Below are positions 24,471 through 34,155 of a DNA stretch of 64,000 nucleotides, piece by piece. Numbering within the stretch: position 1 is the stretch's first letter; every line of letters starts with the position of its first letter. The notes under the pieces were generated by a model. It was not told the DNA's origin. It saw nothing but the letters and a program-made list of their open reading frames with translations, and searched no databases. The translations under genes were made by a program, and so were the position numbers. Origin of the DNA: Vibrio anguillarum (GTDB taxonomy: Bacteria; Pseudomonadota; Gammaproteobacteria; Enterobacterales; Vibrionaceae); the NCBI RefSeq assembly GCF_001989995.2, contig NZ_JAHGUP010000040.1, positions 1 to 64,000 on the forward strand, in the 5' to 3' direction.

Positions 24471-25622
24471 ATGAACAGTTACAACAAATGGTCAGTGGTC
24501 TCGTTGCTCTTGTTGGCTTGTGCTTCTGCGCAAGCGGCGAACACGATAGCTGACGCACGTGGTAATGGAATGGGGAATACTGGCGTAACAACGGCCGATT
24601 ATCTGCTAGCCCCATTCTATAATCCTACTTTGGTGGCCGTGTATCGGAATAATGACACGTTTGGCGTGCTTTTCCCTGCGGTAGGTGGTGCGGCTAGAGA
24701 CCCAGACAAAAGCCTAAAATCCATTGATGACCTGCAAGATAGCATCAAAGCGTTTGAAAATTCCGGTACACCCAATCAAAGTGATATTGATAAACTCAAT
24801 CAGTATTTAGACCAGCTTGCCGATGACAAGCCTCTTGCTGCATCGGCGGGCATTGGTATGGCGATAGCAATTCCTCTCGATCTAGTTTCACTTAATATTT
24901 TTGCGCGTGGTCACGCGGAGGTGATTGCGCGTTCTGATATTGCGGCAAATACAGGCAGTAGCGGCACCGACGTTGAGAATCGTTATAAAAATTCAACTGT
25001 TGATCTGATTGCATTTGGTTACTCAGAATTTGGCCTAGCACTGGCCAAAATATACAACATTCGTGGCCAACAATTTTCATTTGGCATTACGCCAAAAATT
25101 CAACAATTAAGAACCTATAAGCAAAATGTTTCGGTAAAAGAATTTGATCTTGCTGATTATGACAAAAGCGAAACGAACGATAATGCCTTCAATCTTGATT
25201 TAGGGGCTGTGTGGTTAATTAACGATTTTCGAGTGGGTGTTGCGGTAAAGGATCTTTTTGCTCAAGAATTAAAAACCATTGATGGTTTAAGCTCGTATGA
25301 TTTGGATACGCAAGTCACAATCTCGGGTGGATATGTCACTGAGTTTTTCACTGCTGCAATCGATTTAGATGCAACAAAGCAGAGTCGTTTCCAAGACCAA
25401 AAAGATGATACACAATACCTACGCTTTGGCTTAGAAGGTAATGCTTGGGGATGGGCACAGCTTCGTGCGGGTTATGAAATCGATTTAGAAGATACTTTGG
25501 ACAACGCCGTGACGTTTGGCATTGGCATCAACCCCGGAGATCTTGTCAGTTTCGATCTTGCAGGAAACTATGCTGGAGATAATCAATTTGGCATTTCTGG
25601 AAATTTAGCTTTCACCTTTTAA
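24471..25622 (+). CDS. Secreted/outer-membrane protein of the TraF_2 type
   Basis: This 383-residue protein has a signal peptide (NKWSVVSLLLLACASAQA, cleavage near residue 23). The mature part starts with ARGNGMGNTGVTTADYLLAPFYNPTLVA, the start of proteins often annotated as conjugal transfer protein TraF (TraF_2). Alternating beta strands and a terminal Phe (LAFTF) suggest an outer-membrane beta-barrel. There is no conjugation gene nearby, so I treat that name as misleading. A short terminator-like stem (AAAGCAT/ATGCTTT, 25630-25647) follows. Confidence 0.7.
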   Translation: MNSYNKWSVVSLLLLACASAQAANTIADARGNGMGNTGVTTADYLLAPFYNPTLVAVYRNNDTFGVLFPAVGGAARDPDKSLKSIDDLQDSIKAFENSGTPNQSDIDKLNQYLDQLADDKPLAASAGIGMAIAIPLDLVSLNIFARGHAEVIARSDIAANTGSSGTDVENRYKNSTVDLIAFGYSEFGLALAKIYNIRGQQFSFGITPKIQQLRTYKQNVSVKEFDLADYDKSETNDNAFNLDLGAVWLINDFRVGVAVKDLFAQELKTIDGLSSYDLDTQVTISGGYVTEFFTAAIDLDATKQSRFQDQKDDTQYLRFGLEGNAWGWAQLRAGYEIDLEDTLDNAVTFGIGINPGDLVSFDLAGNYAGDNQFGISGNLAFTF

Positions 25623-25629
25623 GTATAGG

Positions 25630-25650
25630 AAAGCATTCTGATGCTTTTGT
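25630..25650 (+). terminator. Weak terminator after the TraF_2-type gene
   Basis: AAAGCAT-tctg-ATGCTTT is a perfect but AT-rich 7-bp stem followed by TGTTTAG. The remaining 200 bp before luxP shows no gene. Confidence 0.5.
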
Positions 25651-25831
25651 TTAGTAAATGAGCGGTTATGAGTGCAAGTCAGCTTTTTTAGTGGTTTGCA
25701 CTATCATTTATAAGGAACATACTTAATAATCAAGATGATATACGGGCTACTTGTTTGATCCTTCATTGGGTAGTCCGAGAATATGATGAGTGCGAAATCA
25801 GCCATTGTGTGTCATTAAATCCAGAAGTTAG

Positions 25832-26947
<1,116 letters not shown>

Positions 26948-26962
26948 TATATCGAGTCATTA

Positions 26963-29522
26963 ATGAGTTTAAGGTCAAGCACCGTCAAGAAAAAACAAAA
27001 GATAGCTACCGTGATCACCAAATCAATGATTGCGGTGATTGGCGCATTGACGCTCAGCGTTTTATTTCAAAGTTATCAGATCAGTAGCAAAATCATTGCT
27101 CAAGAAGTGCAACGTACGGCTTCTCAAACCTCTAGTCTCATCCAGAACCTCTTTAACTTCCGCCTTTCATTACTGCAGATAAACCAAGATAGCAGCGCAA
27201 AAAATGCAGGTTTAGTTAAAGCAATTCGTAAGGGCGATAATGACAGTATTGATCAGTTCTTTTTTGGAGTTGACCAGCTAGAAGTAGCCAACACGCCTGA
27301 CATTCGTTTCATTTCTGATTCTGACAGCCTGATGTGGGAAGATGGCAATGCTCAGTTTTATGGTATTGAACAAAACGAGCTGGTAAACATGTCTCGTAAA
27401 GTCGCGTTAAGTAATAACTGGCATATGATCAAATCTCCCTCTCAATTGGGCTATGCCTACCTAATGGTCAGACGTACTCCCGTTATTGACTCGCAGTCCG
27501 GAGAGGTGATTGGTTTTTTGCATCTTGCTACCGTACTTAACAACAATTACGTGCTGGCAGAAACATTACGTGAAGGGAGTAACTCAGAAAATCTCGTGAT
27601 GACGACGGGTGAAAAGGTCTTAGCCTCAACAATTAATGGTGATGAGACCTACACGGAACGTGATGTTTTAGAAGATAATTTTGACGCCTATAGTTTTGCC
27701 GATTACATGGTAAGCCGTACCGCGTTAACCATAGAAGGCGTACCAATTTATATTAACGTCCTCAGTGTGCAGAGCAATGAGAACGTATTGCAATTACGTG
27801 AAAATTATTTTTTTTGGATGATTTTTGCCCTTTTTGCGATGGTGATAGTCTCTATTTTGACACGTTGGTGGTTACAGCAGCGTGTCAAAAATGAAATCAG
27901 TAGCTTGATGAATTACACCCACAAAGCTGCAGAAGCTGGGAGTTATGAGCTTTTTTCTGGTTCTAAAATCTATGAATTTGATCACTTCGGCAGAACGCTA
28001 GAACACACATTTCAACGTTTATCTGAGCAAGAAAAACAATTTGAAGATCTGTTCAATTTTTCACTTTCGCCCATCATAGTATGGAGTATCGACGGTGATA
28101 TCATCAAAATGAACCCATCAGCAAAGAAATATTTCATGCGTCGCAATGATCAACAGCAATGCATTCTTGATGCATTAAAGCAAGAACTGCAGCCAAAGAT
28201 ACGCCTTGCGGTTGAACAGGAAACGTTCCGAGAGATAAACGTTGAAGTTGGCAATAAGGTTTTTCGCTGGAATTTATCGCCCATTATTTTTGAGCAGAGA
28301 ATTGAGTCAATCATCACTCAAGGACAAGATATTACGACAATCGCTGAGGCGGAGGCGGCCAAACAGAGCCGACTAGCAAGGCAGGAAGCGGAAGAGTCGG
28401 CGCGTATTCGTGCTGAATTTCTTGCAAAAATGAGCCATGAGCCATGAGCTGAGAACACCATTGAATGGAATTTTAGGTGTTTCTCAATTACTTAAGCGTG
28501 AAATCAGTGACCATGAGCAACTTGAACAAGTGAATGTGTTATGCAGTAGTGGTGAACATTTATTGGCGGTGCTGAATGATATCCTTGATTTTTCAAAGAT
28601 AGAGCAGGGACAGTTTAGAATTCAAGAGTCTGACTTTAAGCTGGTTGAGGTCATCTCTGCCGTGGAAAGTATCTATCGGCCATTATGTGCCGAAAAAGAG
28701 ATTGAGTTCAGCCTAAAGAGCAATATTCCGCCTGATATGATGATCCATAGCGATCAAGTCCGCCTGAACCAAATTCTGTTTAATTTATTAAATAATGCGA
28801 CTAAGTTTACCCATAATGGGTTGATTAGCATTGAGTTCCAGCAAAAGAATAACCACCAATTGTTTATTTCGATTAGTGATACAGGTATCGGCATCAGAGA
28901 GCAAGATCTCGCGCTTATTTTTGAGCCTTTTACTCAAGTAGAATCAAACACCACACGAGAATACGGCGGTAGTGGTTTGGGGCTTGCGATTGTCAAAAGC
29001 TTAATTGAGATGCTTGGTGGTGCCGTAAACGTGAAAAGCCAATTTGGACTAGGTACTACATTTTCTGTTGAACTCCCGTTGGTTGTCGTCAGTGACTGCG
29101 GGAAGGATATACCATCTTATGAGCGCGCGCCGCCACATGAAATGTTTGAAAAACCAATCAAAGTGTTGCTAGTCGAAGATAATCATACCAACGCTTTTAT
29201 TGCTCAAGCATTTTGCAAAAAATACGGTATGGAAGTGACAAGAGTAGAGGATGGTCTACAGGCGATTGATTATGTGAAAGATCATCCAGTGGATCTTATA
29301 TTAATGGATAACCAACTGCCTTACTTAGGTGGGGTTGAAACAACACATTTGATCAAACATGAGTTGATGATGGATGTACCTATTTATGCGTGTACAGCTG
29401 ATGGTATGCAATCGACTAACGAAGCATTTATGGCCGCAGGTGCAGAGTATGTGATAGTTAAACCTATCAAAGAGAAAGCATTGCATGAGGCTTTTTGTCA
29501 CTTCCAAAAACGGCAGAAATAA
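26963..29522 (+). pseudogene. luxQ: AI-2 hybrid sensor kinase LuxQ, split by a 7-bp duplication
   Basis: LuxQ passes the LuxP/AI-2 signal to LuxU and LuxO. The first frame (26963-28447) encodes residues 1-494: TM1 (~18-37), periplasmic LuxP-binding part, TM2 (281-301), a PAS-like segment, and then FLAKMSHEP and a stop. The second frame (28437-29522) begins MSHELRTPLNG and holds the rest: HisKA, ATP site (NLLNNATKF, DTGIGI, GGSGLGLAIV) and a receiver domain with LILMDNQLP (Asp ~780 after rejoining). An extra ATGAGCC unit at 28430-28449 shifts the frame exactly at the phosphorylated His (residue 492, the number I recall for V. harveyi LuxQ). Rejoined length would be about 850 residues. Restart at ATG 28437 could make a soluble 361-residue kinase-receiver. 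Otherwise the gene is off. Confidence 0.9.
28430..28449 (+). repeat. 7-bp tandem repeat causing the luxQ frameshift
   Basis: Two full ATGAGCC units are followed by ATGAGC, with the in-frame ancestor expected to have one unit fewer (encoding Met-Ser-His-Glu-Leu). A tandem unit of 7 bp can be gained or lost by slipped-strand pairing, restoring the frame. Confidence 0.85.
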
Positions 29523-29539
29523 AGCACCGCGCAACATTC

Positions 29540-30205
29540 TTATACGCTACCAGCCATAAAAGCGCGTTCTAATATTTCTTTTTTCAATGCAGCGGTCATT
29601 GCAATTGATTCAAGAAATTTAACGCCTACTAACATTCCTTTACCTTGTTGACGCACACTGACGATTTGGCAAGCGAGATCTTGTGGTAGAAGTGGGGAGA
29701 GTGTGGACTTTATCTCAATAAACATATCTTTTTCTAAATGGTGCAAGCCAGGAATAAATAGCGCGCAGCCAGAAATAGAAAAGTCGATCAATTTCCCTTT
29801 AAATTGATGCTCTCCTTCATGCATAACGGCAGGCAAAGAGAGTTTATAGCGCTCGTGCTCACGGATTGGTTTGGTCACAAAGTGCTTAGGAAACTTGATA
29901 AACAGTAATCCGAACGGTTTAGAGATACTACGAATAATCGAGGTTTTGAACGCGAGTATATGACCTAATTCAGTGTCACAAATCCCACGCAAAATGATTT
30001 GGATATTAACTATTTTTCGCATCACCAAGTCTTCACGAGCTTTTACGGGCATATCGATCAGTACATATCTTTCACGTTTACATCCGACAATTGTCGTTGA
30101 AAAGCTGTAAGAATCCTCAGGTCCGAATTCAATAGTGACGAGGATTTTCATGCATGGCTTAAGGAGTTTGATGAGATCGTCGCTGTTAGTATTCGGAATT
30201 GGCAT
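29540..30205 (-). CDS. PilZ-domain c-di-GMP receptor
   Basis: This 221-residue cytoplasmic protein has an N-terminal YcgR-type domain (about 1-105) and a C-terminal PilZ domain with both c-di-GMP motifs: REHER (RxxxR) and DFSISG (D/N-x-S-x-x-G). It converges on luxQ with a 17-nt gap, the same arrangement as the PilZ gene next to luxQ in V. cholerae. Its output target is unknown. Confidence 0.88.
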   Translation of the reverse strand: MPIPNTNSDDLIKLLKPCMKILVTIEFGPEDSYSFSTTIVGCKRERYVLIDMPVKAREDLVMRKIVNIQIILRGICDTELGHILAFKTSIIRSISKPFGLLFIKFPKHFVTKPIREHERYKLSLPAVMHEGEHQFKGKLIDFSISGCALFIPGLHHLEKDMFIEIKSTLSPLLPQDLACQIVSVRQQGKGMLVGVKFLESIAMTAALKKEILERAFMAGSV

Positions 30206-30280
30206 TGAGTGGCATCGTCGTTACGGAAATATAGCTTTACTATACCCCGTGATTTTTACGTCACCTACTAAGAAAAAGTA

Positions 30281-30311
30281 AAAAACTCTCAGAAGATCAT
30301 GTTTCTAAGAG
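30281..30311 (-). terminator. Terminator of glpD
   Basis: CTCTCAGAA and TTTCTAAGAG pair around a short loop, with an A-run on the plus strand (T-run of the minus transcript) at 30281. It lies 38 nt beyond the glpD stop. Confidence 0.7.
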
Positions 30312-30348
30312 CTTTTCTCAATTTTAATTCTAGTGGCTACACCTTGTG

Positions 30349-31893
30349 TTAAGCACTGATGCGTTGACATTCACAAGTTGATGATTGGCCGATATAATCA
30401 TTTAACTGATCAATTTGTTCAGTGTTAAATGTTAAGCCGAGTTTACTTCTGCGCCATAGGATATCTTCACATGAAGAAGCAAATTCATAATGTAAGAGAT
30501 AATCGACTTCGCATTGATAGAGCCCAACCGCAAAATGTTTACCCAGATCAGCACTACTTTGCACATTATCGAGCATCACCGAAGCTCGGCTACCATAATT
30601 AGTGATCCAGCGGTTAATGGTCGCTTTATCAAGATCTGGAAAGCGCTGCTCAAGCTGCTGTTTGAGCTGTGCTGGGTAAAAGGCTTCTCCACCAGGCAGT
30701 GGTTTGTTTGCGGTCCAACTGTCAGACATTTGATTAAAAAATGGTTTTAATTGACCCATAGCAGATTCAGCTAACTTGCGATAAGTGGTTAACTTTCCAC
30801 CAAAAATAGAAAGTAATGGCGCATTATCAGCTTGTTGATCCAATGAGAGTGTATAGTCCCGAGTAATGGCTTGTGGTGAGTCAGACTCGTCATCACAAAG
30901 CGGGCGTACACCGCTGAAGTCAGCCACAATATCATCCAGTGTGACCTGATGGATAAAGTGCTTATTCACAACATCCAATAAGTACTGTTTTTCTTCGACG
31001 CTAATTTTCACTTGACGAGGATCACCTCGGTATTCGACATCGGTGGTGCCTATCATTGAATAGTGATCAAGATAGGGGATCACAAAGACGATCCGCTTAT
31101 CTTCGTTTTGTAAAATATACGCCTGCTCTTCATCGTGAATTTTCGGCACGATAATATGTGATCCTTTGATAAGCCGGATACCGTAGGGAGAAGTAATTTC
31201 AATCTGCTCATCAATGAACTGTTTAACCCAAGGACCTGTTGCGTTGACAAGCGCGTGACTGCGGCGAGTAAAACGAGTTTGTGTTTTTTCATCAAACAAA
31301 GTCACATGCCATAACTCGTCAACACGACGAGCTGATTCAACGCGGCAATAGTTTTTTACTTCGGAACCGAGTTCACGTGCTTGCATCGCATTCAGTATCA
31401 CTAAACGAGCATCATCGACCCAGCAGTCTGAGTATTCGAAACCCATTTTCATCTCATTTTTAGTCACCACACCCGCGTTAAGGGCTATTTTTTTGCTGGC
31501 AGGTAGTGAGGTTCGTTTGCCTAAATGGTCATAAAGAAAAAGTCCGGCACGAATCATCCAAGCAGGTCTTAGAAAAGGGCGGTGTGGTAGACGAAATCGC
31601 ATCGGTTTTGCAATGTGAGGCGCTTTGCGCAACAGTACTTCGCGTTCAGCCAATGACTCACCGACTAAACGAAATTCATAATGTTCTAGGTATCTCAACC
31701 CACCATGAATTAATTTTGAGCTCGCAGAAGAGGTAGCGCTAGCAAAGTCTTTTGCTTCATACAGGCCAACTTTCAGCCCGCGGCCAGCAGCATCTACGGC
31801 GATGCCTGCCCCATTGATACCGCCACCGACAACAATAATGTCGAGCACATTGTTTTCGGCTTCAATCGAGTTGCAAACAGAATGGTTGTTCAT
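30349..31893 (-). CDS. glpD: Aerobic glycerol-3-phosphate dehydrogenase
   Basis: This 514-residue FAD enzyme at the inner membrane oxidises glycerol-3-phosphate to dihydroxyacetone phosphate and feeds electrons to quinone. N-terminal IIVVGGGINGAGIAVDAAGRG, SSKLIHGGLRYLEHYEFRLV, and GIRLIKGSHIIVPK / IPYLDHYSMIGTTD blocks are typical. It complements the anaerobic GlpACB encoded 12 kb away. A GlpR-like site lies in the 5' region. Confidence 0.95.
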   Translation of the reverse strand: MNNHSVCNSIEAENNVLDIIVVGGGINGAGIAVDAAGRGLKVGLYEAKDFASATSSASSKLIHGGLRYLEHYEFRLVGESLAEREVLLRKAPHIAKPMRFRLPHRPFLRPAWMIRAGLFLYDHLGKRTSLPASKKIALNAGVVTKNEMKMGFEYSDCWVDDARLVILNAMQARELGSEVKNYCRVESARRVDELWHVTLFDEKTQTRFTRRSHALVNATGPWVKQFIDEQIEITSPYGIRLIKGSHIIVPKIHDEEQAYILQNEDKRIVFVIPYLDHYSMIGTTDVEYRGDPRQVKISVEEKQYLLDVVNKHFIHQVTLDDIVADFSGVRPLCDDESDSPQAITRDYTLSLDQQADNAPLLSIFGGKLTTYRKLAESAMGQLKPFFNQMSDSWTANKPLPGGEAFYPAQLKQQLEQRFPDLDKATINRWITNYGSRASVMLDNVQSSADLGKHFAVGLYQCEVDYLLHYEFASSCEDILWRRSKLGLTFNTEQIDQLNDYIGQSSTCECQRISA

Positions 31894-31922
31894 TGAGCGT
31901 ACCTATTTCGTTTTTGTTCTGT

Positions 31923-31942
31923 AATGTTCGTATGAAACCATT
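31923..31942 (-). promoter_or_regulatory. GlpR-like operator upstream of glpD
   Basis: AATGTTCGTATGAAACCATT shares the eight-base half AATGTTCG with the first site at glpA (19018) and ends in a loosely dyad-related half. It lies about 30 nt upstream of the glpD start. Assignment to GlpR is inferred from shared sequence at genes of one regulon. Confidence 0.45.
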
Positions 31943-32024
31943 TTTCAGTCGAAATAGTTAGTTTTTTGTTTTTTTATTTTGATCTCGATCATTATTTTCT
32001 AATGCATATGCTCACTTAACCAAT

Positions 32025-32058
32025 AAAAAAGGCGCTACGTCTTCACGTAACGCCTTTT
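32025..32058 (-). terminator. Terminator of the HMG-CoA reductase gene
   Basis: GGCGCTACGT-cttc-ACGTAACGCC forms a 10-bp stem with one mismatch. A-runs and T-runs flank both sides, so it can work in both directions; for the minus-strand gene the T-run is six bases. Confidence 0.85.
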
Positions 32059-32078
32059 CGGTTGTGAAAAGTAATACC

Positions 32079-33338
32079 TCAACGAGCGAGTTTACGATGA
32101 GCGCGTGAAAAATGGCCAGCGCAGAACGCACCGACAATAGAAAGTTCACCAGCCAGACAGAGTGATGCTGCCACTTCGGCTAACGCTTGCGAATGACCAG
32201 TACCGTGCAGACTGAGAATATCCAAACATGCTTTTTGACTCGGTAACCCTGTACCGCCACCAACGGTCCCTAACATTAAATTGGGTAAGGTTACACTGGC
32301 GTACAAACCACCATTTTTGTCCACTTCCATGCGTGTCATACCAATTGCCGATTCAGCAACGCAAGCGGCGTCTTGCCCACAGGCAATATACAAAGCAGCG
32401 AGTGCATTAGCGTAATGCGCGTTAATGCCTATCGCGCCGCTTAATGCCCCACCAACAGTCGTCATTTGGCCAAATTGCATCATAGACTGTGGCGTCGTAT
32501 GCAGATGTTTATGGATGAGTTCGGCAGATAAATGCACCTCGGCAGTCACTTTTTTTCCTCTCACACTACGCAGTGTTTGGCTAGTGGCTTTTTTATCACC
32601 CGATAGGTTGCCATCAAGGAATGCGTATTCAGGCTGCACAGGAGTATTCGCCAGAATGGTTTGGAACACGGCATTGGTGGCAATAGTGACCATGTTTTGC
32701 CCTGATGCATCGCCGGTTAAAAACTCAAACACGAGGTAGACATGGTTCCCTTCAATATTGACATTAATGTCTGACAGTTTTCCGTGTGCTGTCGTGTTTT
32801 CTGCAACTTGTTTAAAGTGGTCATATTGAGTCACTATCCACGCCACAAACTGCCCAGCTTCGATTAAGTTATAAAATGCAAAGCCTGGCGTGCGAGTAAC
32901 GCCTTCATTTAACAACATGGCGCTTGCACCTCCTGCCGCAGTGAGCAGTTTTGCCCCACGATGATAAGAGGCAACCAAAGCGGCTTCGGTTGTCGCTAAC
33001 GGGACGAGATAATCACCTTTGGCAAACAGTCCGTTGACTCGTAATGGCCCTGCGATCCCAACTGGAACTTTGACTGTGCCAATAAAATGCTCAATATTTT
33101 TGTGGTAGCTGAGCATATCTTGCTCTGTTAAGTCATCTAAAAGCGCACTTTTGTTCGTTCGCGTGTTAAGTACTTGCCAACGGCGTTCTACATTTTTTGC
33201 GGTTAAATACGGACTTGGTGTTAATTTGAGCGTTGGAGAAGTGAGTTTGGGTTGGAGTATTTGCTCTAGCTGCTGGGCTGATATATCACCACCCAAAATA
33301 GAAACATAATCTCTTCGATGCAGGTTTAGCTTAGGCAT
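32079..33338 (-). CDS. HMG-CoA reductase
   Basis: This 419-residue reductase converts HMG-CoA to mevalonate. Motifs include NIEHFIG (81-87), TTEAALVAS with Glu118, DASGQNM, SAIGMTRM, VGGGTGLPSQ and the C-terminal GTGHSQALAEV with the catalytic His. It is unusual in gammaproteobacteria, which use the MEP route, but vibrios carry such a gene. No other mevalonate-pathway gene is in this window. It may work in mevalonate or HMG-CoA metabolism outside isoprenoid synthesis. It is transcribed alone. Confidence 0.93.
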   Translation of the reverse strand: MPKLNLHRRDYVSILGGDISAQQLEQILQPKLTSPTLKLTPSPYLTAKNVERRWQVLNTRTNKSALLDDLTEQDMLSYHKNIEHFIGTVKVPVGIAGPLRVNGLFAKGDYLVPLATTEAALVASYHRGAKLLTAAGGASAMLLNEGVTRTPGFAFYNLIEAGQFVAWIVTQYDHFKQVAENTTAHGKLSDINVNIEGNHVYLVFEFLTGDASGQNMVTIATNAVFQTILANTPVQPEYAFLDGNLSGDKKATSQTLRSVRGKKVTAEVHLSAELIHKHLHTTPQSMMQFGQMTTVGGALSGAIGINAHYANALAALYIACGQDAACVAESAIGMTRMEVDKNGGLYASVTLPNLMLGTVGGGTGLPSQKACLDILSLHGTGHSQALAEVAASLCLAGELSIVGAFCAGHFSRAHRKLAR

Positions 33339-33425
33339 AGCGAATCATGGTAAAGAATTTGCGGGCATTGTACTAACCATGCACATAAACACAATATTTG
33401 CTTGTGTTGCAAGTTGTGTGAAGAG

Positions 33426-33725
33426 TTAGGCTTGGATATCCAATATTGAACCCAGCATGTCTTGATCTCGTTGGATAATATTGGTGCCAATGCGGTTGTA
33501 TTGTGTAGCTTGGTTCAATTTTAGTAGGCTATCAATTGCTTCAGGTTTTTCTTCAGCTTTAGCAACAACTTTATCAAACTCAACTTTATTAAAAGCAAGC
33601 GCTTTGTCCGTTTTATCAATAGGAGAGATGTCTTTTTCCATATTGAGCTCACGAGCCGCATCCTCAGCCATTTTATTTGACTGATTGATCAGTTGATAGC
33701 CAGAATGAACACCAGATATAGACAT
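33426..33725 (-). CDS. Conserved hypothetical protein
   Basis: This 99-residue protein has N-terminal MSISGVHSGYQLINQSNKMAE, a charged middle and a well-structured end, NQATQYNRIGTNIIQRDQDM followed by LGSILDIQA. Helical and soluble, with no signal peptide. The two ends faintly recall flagellar rod-type proteins, but no flagellar gene is near. I do not recognise a function. Confidence 0.6.
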   Translation of the reverse strand: MSISGVHSGYQLINQSNKMAEDAARELNMEKDISPIDKTDKALAFNKVEFDKVVAKAEEKPEAIDSLLKLNQATQYNRIGTNIIQRDQDMLGSILDIQA

Positions 33726-33792
33726 AAGCTTACCCTCGTCGATGTCTAAAGTTTAGGCTCCGTTTACTTTTTGCACAAGAAGAAATTCGTGA

Positions 33793-34017
33793 CTAGGAAA
33801 AGAGGCTCGAAAGCACATTCAGCTCATCATCAGTGAGTAAGTTATTCGATTCATTTTCCAAAGAGTGCTTTATCTCGCCTTGTAATAAACGCAGTTGTTG
33901 AGGTGTTAAATGCTGTAATTGTGATTTTAAAGACTCAAATTGATTATGCGTCATCGACTCATGCCTCAGTAAAAAATGCGCTGCCTTCTCACCGCGGTAA
34001 GTTTGATGTCCTTTCAT
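33793..34017 (-). CDS. Conserved hypothetical small protein
   Basis: This 74-residue protein has a C-terminal helical core, HLTPQQLRLLQGEIKHSLE and LLTDDELNVLSSLF. A shorter start at Met22 (33954; MTHNQFESLKSQL) has GAGG 9 nt upstream and may be the true one, giving 53 residues. Function is unknown; it resembles small Vibrio/Shewanella adaptors only in general character. Confidence 0.5.
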   Translation of the reverse strand: MKGHQTYRGEKAAHFLLRHESMTHNQFESLKSQLQHLTPQQLRLLQGEIKHSLENESNNLLTDDELNVLSSLFS

Positions 34018-34155
34018 GGCCTTACACCTGTAAGAAAATACTTAATCTGAGATTATTCTCGATGTGGCGATTTTTTGTCCGAAAAATGTCAAGTTATAAC
34101 AAGAGAAAGGTGAGAGCCGCCCGAAATTGAGCCGCTCTCATTATTACGACAATTG

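Noticed and set aside
24471-25622. Conjugative transfer locus suggested by the TraF-type name
   Set aside because: No other transfer gene, relaxase or origin of transfer is present; the protein looks like a chromosomal outer-membrane protein.
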